Below, piece by piece: positions 18,198 to 26,836 of a DNA stretch of 64,000 nt. The DNA is from Pseudoramibacter alactolyticus (lineage in GTDB: Bacteria; Bacillota; Clostridia; Eubacteriales; Eubacteriaceae), in NCBI RefSeq assembly GCF_050908235.1, contig NZ_CP194340.1, one strand, 5' to 3'. Every line of letters begins with the position of its first letter. Position 1 is the first letter of the stretch. The notes below the pieces were generated by a model. That model was given only the letters and a program-made list of their open reading frames with translations, was not told where the DNA came from and made no database searches. Position numbers and translations under genes: made by a program.

Positions 18198-19494
18198 GGA
18201 TTGCCTCCGCGATTTCTTCGAGTACCTGTCTTTGATCCGCCACGGTTTTGGCAATCGCCGCTTCGCTGTGCGCCGCCGAAACGAAAATCCCTTCAAATTG
18301 GGACGGCGGCATCAGGTGGCCGAGCGCAAGCATGGCCTTAAAATACCGGGCATAAAGCGCCGTATCCGAGGTCATCACCGAATCGAAATCCACGATGGGC
18401 ACATCCGTAAAGAACAGCGCCGACATCCCCGCATAACGGGTGAGCGTTCCCTTGATGCCCGTCGCGGCCAGATTGGCTGCGAAGCCGTCGGTCAGCTGCT
18501 TGGCCCGGGCTTCCAGGATGGCGTAAACCTCCGGATGATCCCGCAGATAGTGCAGGTTGTTGAGCCCCATCTTCATCGCGACCGGATTGCCCGAAAGGGT
18601 GCCGGCCTGATAAACCGGGCCGTCCGGCGCGAGCATCGCCATGATTTCGGCCTTGCCGCCGAACGCGCCGACGGGCATGCCCCCGCCGATGATCTTGCCG
18701 AAGCAGGTCAGATCCGGCGTGACGTTCATGCGCGCCTGGGCGCCGCCATAGGCCACGCGAAAACCGGTGATCACTTCGTCAAAGATCAAAAGCGCCCCGG
18801 CTTCCTCGGTGATGGCCCTCAACCCCTCCATAAAGCCCGGCGCCGGCGGCACCACGCCCATGTTGCCGGCCACCGGCTCGACGATCACGCAGGCGATTTC
18901 ATCCTTATTGTCGGCAAAAAGTTTTTTAACCGAATCGAGATCGTTATAGGCCGCCACCAGGGTGTCCTTCGCCGTGCCGGCGGTCACCCCGGCGCTGGTG
19001 GGCACCCCGAAGGTGATGGTCCCGGAGCCCGACTTTACCAGCAGCGCATCGCCGTGACCGTGATAACAGCCCTCGAATTTGATAAACTTTTCCCGGCCGG
19101 TGTAGCCCCGGGCCAGCCGAATGGCCGACATGGTGGCCTCCGTCCCGGAATTGACCATGCGCACCCGCTCGATGCTGGGCACCGCATCGACGATGGTCTC
19201 GGCCATTTCGATTTCGACGGCCGTCGGCAGGCCGTAGGTATTGCCCCGGGCCAGCGCCTCGTCAATGCCGTCATAATAAACCGGTGACGAATGCCCGAGG
19301 ATCAACGGCCCCCAGGAACAGATATAATCAGTGTAGGTGTTGCCGTCGGCGTCGGTGAGCGCCTCGCCGTGGGCGCGGTCCGCGAAGACCGGCGCGATGC
19401 CCACGTTCTTAAAGGCGCGCACCGGCGAATTGACCCCCCCGGGAATCACGCGTTTGGCCCGTTCAAAAAGAGCCTGGGATTTTTCGTGCTGCAT
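18190..19494 (-). CDS. hemL: Glutamate-1-semialdehyde 2,1-aminomutase
   Basis: 434 residues, the family length. VIPGGVNSPVRAFKNVG at the start, FVNSGTEATM-like MVNSGTEATMSAIRLARGYT, the PLP-binding LIFDEVITGFR and the catalytic lysine in DLTCFGKIIGGGMPVGAFGG are all present. It makes 5-aminolevulinate from glutamate-1-semialdehyde, the product of HemA in the same block. Two steps later this feeds precorrin-2. Confidence 0.97.
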   Translation of the reverse strand: MQHEKSQALFERAKRVIPGGVNSPVRAFKNVGIAPVFADRAHGEALTDADGNTYTDYICSWGPLILGHSSPVYYDGIDEALARGNTYGLPTAVEIEMAETIVDAVPSIERVRMVNSGTEATMSAIRLARGYTGREKFIKFEGCYHGHGDALLVKSGSGTITFGVPTSAGVTAGTAKDTLVAAYNDLDSVKKLFADNKDEIACVIVEPVAGNMGVVPPAPGFMEGLRAITEEAGALLIFDEVITGFRVAYGGAQARMNVTPDLTCFGKIIGGGMPVGAFGGKAEIMAMLAPDGPVYQAGTLSGNPVAMKMGLNNLHYLRDHPEVYAILEARAKQLTDGFAANLAATGIKGTLTRYAGMSALFFTDVPIVDFDSVMTSDTALYARYFKAMLALGHLMPPSQFEGIFVSAAHSEAAIAKTVADQRQVLEEIAEAIHG

Positions 19495-19503
19495 GCGGAC
19501 CTC

Positions 19504-20475
19504 CTAATCCTGATACGCATCGATCAGCGCCTGAAGCTGCGGCGCAAAATAAGTGATGATGATTTCCGCCCCCGCGCGCTTGATGCACAGCAGGCTTTCA
19601 AAGATCGCCCGCTCGTCGAGCAGCCTCTGATCCACCGCGGTGCGGATCATCGCGTACTCGCCGGAGACCTGATAGGCCGCCATCGGCAGGTAAGACAGCT
19701 CTTTGGCCTGACTGATCACATCGAGGTAGGGCATGGCCGGCTTGACCATCACGATGTCCGCCCCTTCTTCGACGTCCAGCGCCACTTCCTTCAGGGCCTC
19801 CTTGCCGTTGGCCGGGTCCATCTGATAAGACCGGCGGTCGCCGAAGGCCGGCGCCGAATCCGCCGCGTCCCGGAAAGGACCGTAAAAGGTCGAGGCGAAT
19901 TTCGCCGAGTACCCCATGATCGGAACGCTTTCAAACCCCGCGTCGTCCAGGGCCGTCCGCAACGCCGCAATGTGCCCGTCCATCATGTCGGAGGGGGCGA
20001 TCATGTCGATGCCCGACCGGGCCTGGCTCACCGCGACCTTGCACAGCGTTTCGAGGGAGCGGTCCCGCCGGATGTCGCCGTTTTCTTCAAAGAAGCAGCA
20101 ATGGCCGTCGCTCTTGTATTCGCAAAGGCACACGTCCCCGACGATATAAAGTTCGGGATCGAGGGCTTTGAGCCTGCGCGCCGCCCGCTGAATGATGCCG
20201 TCGTCGGCAAAGGCCGGTGAAGCCTCGGCGTCCTTCTCCGCCGGCACCCCAAAGAGCATGATGTGGCCGATGCCCTTGTCGCGGAGCATCGCCGCCACGC
20301 CGTCCAATTTATCGAGCGAATAGTGATATTGCCCCTTCATCGAGGGGATTTCTCGCCGAATGCCTTCGCCGTCGACGACAAAAATCGGATAAATCACATC
20401 GTCCATCGATAAATGCGTTTCGCGGACGAGCCGCCGAATATTTTTATTTTTCCGAAGTCTTGTGGGTAAAATCAT
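19504..20475 (-). CDS. hemB: Porphobilinogen synthase (5-aminolevulinate dehydratase)
   Basis: 323 residues. The two Schiff-base lysines are visible in MGYSAKFASTFYGPFRDA and IVMVKPAMPYLD. The cysteine-rich DVCLCEYKSDGHCC indicates a zinc-dependent enzyme. The open frame continues far upstream, but that part is a shadow of cobA-hemD; the ATG at 20473-20475 has GGAGG at good distance and the protein then starts MILPTRLRKNKNIRRLVRET, as expected for HemB. Confidence 0.97.
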   Translation of the reverse strand: MILPTRLRKNKNIRRLVRETHLSMDDVIYPIFVVDGEGIRREIPSMKGQYHYSLDKLDGVAAMLRDKGIGHIMLFGVPAEKDAEASPAFADDGIIQRAARRLKALDPELYIVGDVCLCEYKSDGHCCFFEENGDIRRDRSLETLCKVAVSQARSGIDMIAPSDMMDGHIAALRTALDDAGFESVPIMGYSAKFASTFYGPFRDAADSAPAFGDRRSYQMDPANGKEALKEVALDVEEGADIVMVKPAMPYLDVISQAKELSYLPMAAYQVSGEYAMIRTAVDQRLLDERAIFESLLCIKRAGAEIIITYFAPQLQALIDAYQD

Positions 20476-20497
20476 CGTGACACCTCCATGTCCTCTA

Positions 20498-22024
20498 TTA
20501 AACCGATGCCGCCGAATCCGCCTCGGCCGCCGCGAGCAGCCCGTCGATGGTGTAGGCGGCTGCCTCGATGTCGACCGCCATTCCCAGCTCTCGCATCTGC
20601 TTTGAAGTCTGGGGGCCGATAGACACCGTTTTCGCGTTTTGCACCAAATCGAACCGGTCCGCCCCGAGCTTTTCCGCAAAATATTTCGCCGTGGTGGAAC
20701 TGGTAAAGGTGATATAGTCGATTTCGCGCTTCGCGAGCATCGCCGCCACGTCGATATCCGTCCGATCCTCGCGAATGGTTTCGTAAATCGGCAGCTCCGT
20801 CACCGGACAAAGCCTGGCCAGCTCGTCGGCCACGAGGCTGCGGGCGTTTTTCGACCGGGGCAGGAGCACCCGATCGCCGGCACCGATCAACGGGGAGAGC
20901 TTATCGACCAGCTCCTCACCGATGTAGCGCTTTGGCACCACGTCGGGCACAACCCCGCGTTCTTCAAGCGCCGCAGCCGTCGCCTTGCCAATGGCCGTGA
21001 TCGTGAGCCCGGCCAGCGCCCGGCTGTCTTGACCGCGGACGGCGAGCTGATCGTAAAACAGTTCGACCCCGTTGACGCTGGTGAAAATCAAATGGCTGTA
21101 ATGCCCGAGTGCGTCAATGGCCTCGCCGAGCCGATCCATCGCCTCGGGCACCGGACGAATGCGGATCGTCGGATACACAATGGCTTCCCCGCCCAGCTCG
21201 CGGATTTTTTCGACCGTCGACGACGCCTGGGTGCGCGACCGTGTGACGAGAAACGTCTTGCCGAAAAAGGGCTTGTTGTCGAAAAAGCGCAGCTCGTCGC
21301 GCAGGGCCACCACCTTGCCGACGACGATCAGCGCCGGCGCGTGCATCCCCGCCTGCCGCGAAGCCTCTGCGATGGTGGCCAGCGTCGCCGTCACCACCCG
21401 CTGGCTCGGCTGGGAGGCGCGGTAGACCACCGCCGCCGGCGTTGCCGGATCCATACCCTCGCGCAGAAGATTGCCGGCGATGGCGGCCAGATTTTTCATC
21501 CCCATTAAAAAAACGAGGGTGCCCTTGGTTTGGGCCAGCACCGGCCAGTCCAGCGCTTCGCCGCCGTCCTTCAGATGGCCGGTGACCACCTGGAAGGAGG
21601 ATGCACAGTCCCGGTGGGTGACGGGGATGCCGGCATAGGCCAGACCGCCGGTCACCGAAGGAATGCCGGGGATCACCTCAAAGGGGATGCCCGCCTGGTG
21701 CAGCGCGATACCCTCTTCGCCGCCGCGGCCAAAAACATAGGGATCGCCCCCCTTCAGGCGCACCGCCGTTTTCCCCTGCTGACCCAATTCGACGAGCAGC
21801 GCGTTGATCTGCCACTGCGAAAGGGCATGGCGGTTCGCCCGCTTGCCGACGTAAATCTTCTCGCAGGACTCCGGCGCCATCGCCAGAAAAGATTCATTGA
21901 CCAGCGCATCGTAAACCAGGGCATCGCAGGTCTCGATCTTGGCCTTGGCCCGCAGGGTCAAAAGCCCGGGATCGCCGCAGCCGCCGCCGACCAAATATAT
22001 TTTGCCTTTTTTTGCTTCGTTCAT
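20498..22024 (-). CDS. cobA-hemD: Uroporphyrinogen-III C-methyltransferase / uroporphyrinogen-III synthase fusion
   Basis: 508 residues made of two enzymes. Residues 1 to about 245 are SUMT (CobA): YLVGGGCGDPGLLTLRAKAK, VRLKGGDPYVFGRGGEE, VIPGIPSVTGGLAYAGIPVT. From about 250 to the end is HemD: FLVTRSRTQASSTVEKIREL, LIFTSVNGVELFYDQL, ITFTSSTTAKYF. The fusion turns hydroxymethylbilane into uroporphyrinogen III and then into precorrin-2, and is common in Clostridia. The ATG at 22022-22024 lies two bases beyond the hemC stop, with a poor ribosome site, so translational coupling is likely. The longer upstream frame is a shadow. Confidence 0.95.
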   Translation of the reverse strand: MNEAKKGKIYLVGGGCGDPGLLTLRAKAKIETCDALVYDALVNESFLAMAPESCEKIYVGKRANRHALSQWQINALLVELGQQGKTAVRLKGGDPYVFGRGGEEGIALHQAGIPFEVIPGIPSVTGGLAYAGIPVTHRDCASSFQVVTGHLKDGGEALDWPVLAQTKGTLVFLMGMKNLAAIAGNLLREGMDPATPAAVVYRASQPSQRVVTATLATIAEASRQAGMHAPALIVVGKVVALRDELRFFDNKPFFGKTFLVTRSRTQASSTVEKIRELGGEAIVYPTIRIRPVPEAMDRLGEAIDALGHYSHLIFTSVNGVELFYDQLAVRGQDSRALAGLTITAIGKATAAALEERGVVPDVVPKRYIGEELVDKLSPLIGAGDRVLLPRSKNARSLVADELARLCPVTELPIYETIREDRTDIDVAAMLAKREIDYITFTSSTTAKYFAEKLGADRFDLVQNAKTVSIGPQTSKQMRELGMAVDIEAAAYTIDGLLAAAEADSAASV

Positions 22025-22025
22025 A

Positions 22026-22955
22026 TTATTTTTCAACTTCACTTTCCGGCTGTTCAAGCGCCTTTCGGAGTTGCTCCGCCAGCTGCGCTCCAAGTCTTTC
22101 GGCGTCCGCTGCCCTCCCCGCGGCGGATCCCTTGACCAGCCGCGTTCCGGCCTCGTCGCCATAAAGCCCGTAGAGGGTAATGGCATCCCCAGCCGCCTCG
22201 CAGTACGCACCGATGGGCAAATGACAATCGCCGTCAAGCGCCGTCAAAAAGCTGCGCTCTGCCGCCATTTGAACCCGCGCGGTCTCGTCGCTAATCGCGG
22301 CCATCAGCGCCTTAACCTCGGCATTGTCTTCCCGAATTTCCACCGCGAGAATGCCCTGAGCCGGCGCCGGGACAAAGGCCGGCGGCAAGAGCGGCACCAG
22401 ATGATAATCCGCCGCGTCATAAACGTTCAGCCGCCGCATGCCGGCCGCCGCCAGGACGATGCCGTCAAGGTGTTCGTCAAAGAGCTTGCGGATCCGCGTG
22501 TCGATATTGCCGCGGATTCCCACTGTCTGCAAATCGGGGCGCAGCGCTTTCAGCTGGAACACCCGACGCTTGCTGCCGCTGCCAATCACGGCGCCTTCGG
22601 GCAAATCGTCGAGACTTGCCGCGCCGTGAGGCGTCACCAATACGTCAGCGGGGTCTTCCCGCATCGGCGGCACCGTCAGGCACAAGCCTTCCGGCAGCGC
22701 CGACGGCATATCCTTCATGCTGTGCACCGCCATCTGAATCTCGCCGGATAGCAGCTCTGCCTCGAGTTCCGCCGTGAAAAGCCCCTTGTCCCCGATGGCG
22801 TCCAGTGCCTGATGCTGATTGCGGTCTCCCTTGGTCGTGATGATTTTAAGCTCGAATGCGATGTCGGGGTGGGCCGCCGCGAGCCGCTCTATCAGCCAGT
22901 TCGTCTGGGTCACCGCAAGCTTGCTCCCCCGGGAGCCGACAACGATCTTTTTCAT
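22026..22955 (-). CDS. hemC: Hydroxymethylbilane synthase (porphobilinogen deaminase)
   Basis: 309 residues. IVVGSRGSKLAVTQTNWLIE at the start, MAVHSMKDMPSALPEGL and GSGSKRRVFQLKALRPDL are signature blocks. The usual dipyrromethane-cofactor cysteine position appears as SFLTALDGDCHLPIGAYCEA. It polymerises four porphobilinogens. GGAGGA precedes the ATG at 22953-22955, which overlaps the sirC stop as ATGA. The upstream open extension is the sirC gene in another frame. Confidence 0.96.
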   Translation of the reverse strand: MKKIVVGSRGSKLAVTQTNWLIERLAAAHPDIAFELKIITTKGDRNQHQALDAIGDKGLFTAELEAELLSGEIQMAVHSMKDMPSALPEGLCLTVPPMREDPADVLVTPHGAASLDDLPEGAVIGSGSKRRVFQLKALRPDLQTVGIRGNIDTRIRKLFDEHLDGIVLAAAGMRRLNVYDAADYHLVPLLPPAFVPAPAQGILAVEIREDNAEVKALMAAISDETARVQMAAERSFLTALDGDCHLPIGAYCEAAGDAITLYGLYGDEAGTRLVKGSAAGRAADAERLGAQLAEQLRKALEQPESEVEK

Positions 22956-23557
22956 GCTTCCTCCGATTGCTCCGATTGATTTTGCGATGCGGCCAGCTCT
23001 GCCAGTTTGGATGTCGGCAGCGCCGTCAATTCCTTTAACCGCCGCCGCTTTTCCGCCGGATCGCCCGCCCTGGCGATAATGGCCGCCCGCAATGTTTTTA
23101 AAGCGGCCAGGCGCCGGGCATAATCCTCGCCGTAGGCCGCCTTGAGTTCCTTCACGATGGCTTTGGTCGTCATGGGACTCGCCCCTTCGGTGCATACCGA
23201 AAGGGTCAGGTCGCCCCGCCGGATCACCGCCGGAAAAAAGAAATCCGACGCGTCGGGATCGTCCGCCACGTTCACCGGAATGCCCCGAACCCGGCAGGCC
23301 GCGAGCACCGCCGCGTTCGTTTCGGCGTCGTCCGTCGCCGCCACCACGAGATCAACCGACGCAAGATCCGCCGCCTCGAAAGCCTTCTGCACCACCTTAA
23401 CGCCGGTGCTGTTCCAATCGGCCGGCGGCGCTTTGATCAACGCCGTCACCGTACAGCCGGCGTCTGCCAAGGTGCGGGCCCGGCGCCGGCCAACGCGGCC
23501 GAGGCCGACCACCAGCGCCCGCCGGCCGTTCATTTCAAAAAGAAGCGGCGTCTTCAT
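22952..23557 (-). CDS. Precorrin-2 dehydrogenase (SirC/Met8-like)
   Basis: 201 residues. An NAD-binding Rossmann start (ALVVGLGRVGRRRARTLADA) and VAATDDAETNAAVLAACR, then NVADDPDASDFFFPAVIRRG and TEGASPMTTKAIVKEL, match the N-terminal module of siroheme synthase (CysG/SirC/Met8). It oxidises precorrin-2 to sirohydrochlorin, the substrate of CbiK. It overlaps hemA and hemC by 4 bp each. A ferrochelatase activity for siroheme cannot be excluded. Confidence 0.92.
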   Translation of the reverse strand: MKTPLLFEMNGRRALVVGLGRVGRRRARTLADAGCTVTALIKAPPADWNSTGVKVVQKAFEAADLASVDLVVAATDDAETNAAVLAACRVRGIPVNVADDPDASDFFFPAVIRRGDLTLSVCTEGASPMTTKAIVKELKAAYGEDYARRLAALKTLRAAIIARAGDPAEKRRRLKELTALPTSKLAELAASQNQSEQSEEA

Positions 23558-24807
23558 GCCGGATCCTCCAAAAGGGCTGTCAGCGCTTCGCGGTACTGGG
23601 CGATCTTGGCGTCATCGTCCGTCATCTTAAGGGTATGCACCGCCGGCATCACCATCTTGCGAAACTCCGAATGCACAATTTTCTCAAGAAAGATCTGATC
23701 CTTCCCGGTAAAACCATAGCGCTTGTTTAAAATCGCGATCGTCTCATCGGCCAGGCCCTGAGCCTTCTGGTTGAGCATGCCGATGGTGCTGTCAACCTTA
23801 GCTTTGTCGATCCAGCGCATCAGCGCGTCCACGGCATCCCCCACCTGGGCGGAAATCCGCTGGGCCACATGTTCTCGATAAACTTTGGTCTCGTCGATGA
23901 TGTGATTGAAATCGTCGATGGTCATCAGGGTGACCTGCTCGTCGTCGGCCAGCGCGCGGTCGATATCCCGGGGCAGCGCGAGATCGATGAGGACGACGGG
24001 CTTGGTCCGCGCGGGAAAATCTTCTTGCTTGATCACCCGGTGAGGCGAGGCCGTCGCCGAAATCACCACATCCATTTCGCCCATCACGTCATAACGCTCC
24101 GGATAGGGCACCACCGTCACGCCGCCACCGCCGCGGTACACCTTTTCGTATTCCGGGGCCGGATGATAGGTGCGGTTGGTCATATACACCCGGCGGAAGC
24201 CTTCGGCGTCCATGTATTGCAAGGCGAGTTTGCCCATCTTGCCCGAGCCGATGATCATCACCTTTTTATCCGCATAATCCTTGGGGAACAGCCGCTTAAT
24301 GTGCTTAACCGCCGTCGAGCTCAAAGACAGCGGCGTTTCTGAAATTTTATACACAGTCTTGATTTTCTTGGAAAAGGTGATGGCTTCCCGAAAGGCTTTG
24401 GTCAAAAATTTGCCGGCGCCGCGGTAGCGCTGCGCTTTTTCAAGGGCATCCTTGACCTGCCCCAAAATCTGGTCTTCACCCAGAATCATCGAGTCCAGCC
24501 CCGTCACCACTCGGAAGAGATGGCGCACGGCCTCGATTCCGCGATACGCAAAGAGATAGGTCTCGGCCTCCGGCGTCTTCATACTGATATAAAAATCCTT
24601 GAGGATAGCCACGGCCTTTTCCGCGAATTCCGACGCCACATAGATCTCACTGCGATTGCAGGTGGATAAAATCACCGTCTCGGCCACTTCGCTGTATGCC
24701 GTGAGCGCCGCGATCCCTTCTTTGATCGTCCGACTGATAAAAGCCACCTTTTCTCTGATCTCCAGCGGTGCCCAGCGATGATCCATCCCGACAACAACGA
24801 TTTCCAC
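23554..24807 (-). CDS. hemA: Glutamyl-tRNA reductase
   Basis: 417 residues. The N-terminal VGMDHRWAPLEIREKVAF and the catalytic cysteine in ILSTCNRSEIYV (around residue 50) are diagnostic, followed by MILGEDQILGQVKDALEKAQ and an NADPH-binding VMIIGSGKMGKLAL. It is the first committed step of tetrapyrrole synthesis by the C5 route. In several bacteria HemA is controlled by heme through its N-terminus; no evidence of that is visible here. Confidence 0.96.
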   Translation of the reverse strand: MEIVVVGMDHRWAPLEIREKVAFISRTIKEGIAALTAYSEVAETVILSTCNRSEIYVASEFAEKAVAILKDFYISMKTPEAETYLFAYRGIEAVRHLFRVVTGLDSMILGEDQILGQVKDALEKAQRYRGAGKFLTKAFREAITFSKKIKTVYKISETPLSLSSTAVKHIKRLFPKDYADKKVMIIGSGKMGKLALQYMDAEGFRRVYMTNRTYHPAPEYEKVYRGGGGVTVVPYPERYDVMGEMDVVISATASPHRVIKQEDFPARTKPVVLIDLALPRDIDRALADDEQVTLMTIDDFNHIIDETKVYREHVAQRISAQVGDAVDALMRWIDKAKVDSTIGMLNQKAQGLADETIAILNKRYGFTGKDQIFLEKIVHSEFRKMVMPAVHTLKMTDDDAKIAQYREALTALLEDPA

Positions 24808-24853
24808 GCTTATGATCCCCCAATTCTAATCAGGCCTGCCGCCCGACCTTCTT

Positions 24854-25606
24854 TCAACTCTTTTTTACCTTTTCACAACCTTCATCGATGCGCGCGTTCC
24901 GCGCCGCGACGATGCGCGCCCGAGCCTGCTCGGGCAGTGCCTTCCAATCCTTTCGGGAAAAACCGGCCGTGTCGATGGGCGGCAGCACCGTTAACGTCAC
25001 CGCCGCCGGATGTACCGCAAGGCTCCCCCGGCGCATCATCCGATCGGTCCCGGCGATCACAAACGGCACCACCGGCACCTGATTTTTTTGCGCGATGCGA
25101 AAAGCGCCGGCTTTAAATTCGCCGACACGGCCGTCGACACTGCGGGTGCCCTCCGGGAACACGGTCATGGCGTAGCCTTCGGACACCCAGTGCTCTGCTT
25201 CCGAAAGCGCCGCCATTGCCTTGCGCGGATTGTCCCGATCGATAAAAACACAGTGCAGCTCGCGCATCCACTGGTTGATCAGCGGGAGCCTTGCGATTCC
25301 CGCCTTGGCCATCAACGGCTTGGTATCGTCGCCCAAATAGCCGAGCACCAAAGGCACATCAAAATACCCCAGGTGATTGGAAACATAAACCGCCGGCCCA
25401 TCCGGCAGATGTTCAAGTCCCTCGACGCGCACTTGGCCGCCGGCCAGCGCGATCAGGCACCTGGCCCAGTTCCCGGTTACCTTTCGAACCAGCGCGTCAT
25501 GCGCCTCGGTCCGCCCGCGACGCGCCAGATGACGCGCCCGCAGATACACCGGCCAGGCCGCGATTAAATACAGCCAAAAATAAATAAACCAGATGATGGT
25601 TCTCAA
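24854..25606 (-). CDS. plsC: 1-acyl-sn-glycerol-3-phosphate acyltransferase
   Basis: 250 residues with an N-terminal hydrophobic segment and the two acyltransferase motifs NHLGYFD (NHx4D) and FPEGTRS. This family acylates lysophosphatidic acid at the membrane. The gene interrupts the tetrapyrrole block, between cbiT and hemA, in the same orientation and with only 32 and 46 bp gaps. There is no obvious pathway link. The symbol is by family; other lysophospholipid acyltransferases look alike. Confidence 0.85.
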   Translation of the reverse strand: MRTIIWFIYFWLYLIAAWPVYLRARHLARRGRTEAHDALVRKVTGNWARCLIALAGGQVRVEGLEHLPDGPAVYVSNHLGYFDVPLVLGYLGDDTKPLMAKAGIARLPLINQWMRELHCVFIDRDNPRKAMAALSEAEHWVSEGYAMTVFPEGTRSVDGRVGEFKAGAFRIAQKNQVPVVPFVIAGTDRMMRRGSLAVHPAAVTLTVLPPIDTAGFSRKDWKALPEQARARIVAARNARIDEGCEKVKKS

Positions 25607-25638
25607 TGTCTGTCCTTCTTTCCCTCGGCGCCCGGGCT

Positions 25639-26214
25639 TTATTTATCCGCCGTGATGATGTAAATCGGATTTTGCGCCTTCATCATCGTTAAGCCTCCGA
25701 CAGGCTCGCCCCGGCTGATCCCGACCTGAATCACTTCCACGTTTTGAAAATGCGCCGTCAGGTAGAGCTTAGCCCGCGCCGCGTTTTCCAGCGTGATAAA
25801 ATTCGTCGCCACCCGGCCGCCGTCCCGCAGATGGTCGCGGCACCAGGCGAGGATGTCTTCCACGGCACCGCCGCTCCCGCCGACGATGATTTTATCTGCC
25901 GGCTCGCCAATGGCCCCGAGGGCCTGCGGCGCTTTGCCCTCGATAAGCGTCACATTAGAAGCATCAAAACGTTCGATATTTTGACGAATCAGCGCCTGGG
26001 CTGCGGGCTTGGCCTCGACTGCGTAAACCCGGCCGGCACGGGCTGCATGGGCCGCCTCCATCGTCAGGCCGCCGGTGCCTGCGCCGATGTCCACCACCAC
26101 ATCCGTCGCTTCGATGCCCAAAAGGGCAATGGTCAGCACCCGAATTTCCCGTTTGGTGATGGGCGCCTGGCCGCGGATATAAGCTTCGTCTGAATAAACT
26201 GCAATCTCACTCAT
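25639..26214 (-). CDS. cbiT: Cobalt-precorrin-6B C15-methyltransferase (decarboxylating)
   Basis: 191 residues. A Rossmann-type SAM methyltransferase: VVVDIGAGTGGLTMEAAHAA, VYAVEAKPAAQALIRQNIER and IIVGGSGGAVEDILAWC are the expected blocks of CbiT. The opening GQAPITKREIRVLTIALLGI is typical. With CbiE (overlapping by 8 bp) it does the C5/C15 methylation and acetate decarboxylation that CobL performs in one protein elsewhere. Confidence 0.95.
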   Translation of the reverse strand: MSEIAVYSDEAYIRGQAPITKREIRVLTIALLGIEATDVVVDIGAGTGGLTMEAAHAARAGRVYAVEAKPAAQALIRQNIERFDASNVTLIEGKAPQALGAIGEPADKIIVGGSGGAVEDILAWCRDHLRDGGRVATNFITLENAARAKLYLTAHFQNVEVIQVGISRGEPVGGLTMMKAQNPIYIITADK

Positions 26215-26836
26215 CGGTTATAATCACCACCGACATACCTTGTTCTTGGAATGTCAGTGCCTCCTCTGCCGTTAATTTGGTAATACGTTCTTCCGGATAG
26301 GAGAGATCCTCTCCGGTATAGAGCACCTTGTCGCCGCAGCCGTGAGCCAGCAGCTCGCGGGCGATGGCCGCGGTGTTGTGGGCAGCGTCGGTGAGCACGC
26401 CGACGGTCCCTGCGGTTTCAAGCGCGCCGATCAAATCCTGATTCCGGCCGTGCAGGCTCATCAGTCCGGCATCCTGCCAGGGACGACCGATCTTCGCAAA
26501 CAAATACTGCAGTGACGAAATTCCCGGCAGGGCTTCGATGTGCTCCGGCCCGATGACTTTGCGCGCGTAGTCCAGCAGGCTGTAAAATCCGCAGTCGCCC
26601 GAGACGACCAGCGCCGTCTTTCGCGTCGGATACACCGCGGCGGCCTTCGCCATCACCGCCGGCAGTTTGTCGCCGCCGGTACCGATAATGTGTACGGTTT
26701 TGCCCGCCGCATCAAAGCTTTCAAGGTGACGCCTGCCGCAGCAGATCACCTCCGCCTCGGCGATGGCGCGCTTAGCCGCCGGCAGGATATAATCCGGGTG
26801 CCCCGGCCCAAGGCTTACCACTTTTATTTTGTACAT
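26207..26836 (-). CDS. cbiE: Cobalt-precorrin-7 C5-methyltransferase
   Basis: 209 residues of the tetrapyrrole methylase fold. VVSLGPGHPDYILPAAKRAI, VVSGDCGFYSLLDYARK and ALPGISSLQYLFAKIGRPWQ are the CbiE blocks, with SLHGRNQDL further on. It overlaps cbiD by 13 bp upstream and cbiT by 8 bp downstream. Confidence 0.94.
   Translation of the reverse strand: MYKIKVVSLGPGHPDYILPAAKRAIAEAEVICCGRRHLESFDAAGKTVHIIGTGGDKLPAVMAKAAAVYPTRKTALVVSGDCGFYSLLDYARKVIGPEHIEALPGISSLQYLFAKIGRPWQDAGLMSLHGRNQDLIGALETAGTVGVLTDAAHNTAAIARELLAHGCGDKVLYTGEDLSYPEERITKLTAEEALTFQEQGMSVVIITDE

Noticed and set aside
18198..18296. Longer CbiK start with an Arg-rich extension
   Set aside because: The internal ATG at 18197 has GGAGG at good distance and gives the usual CbiK N-terminus.
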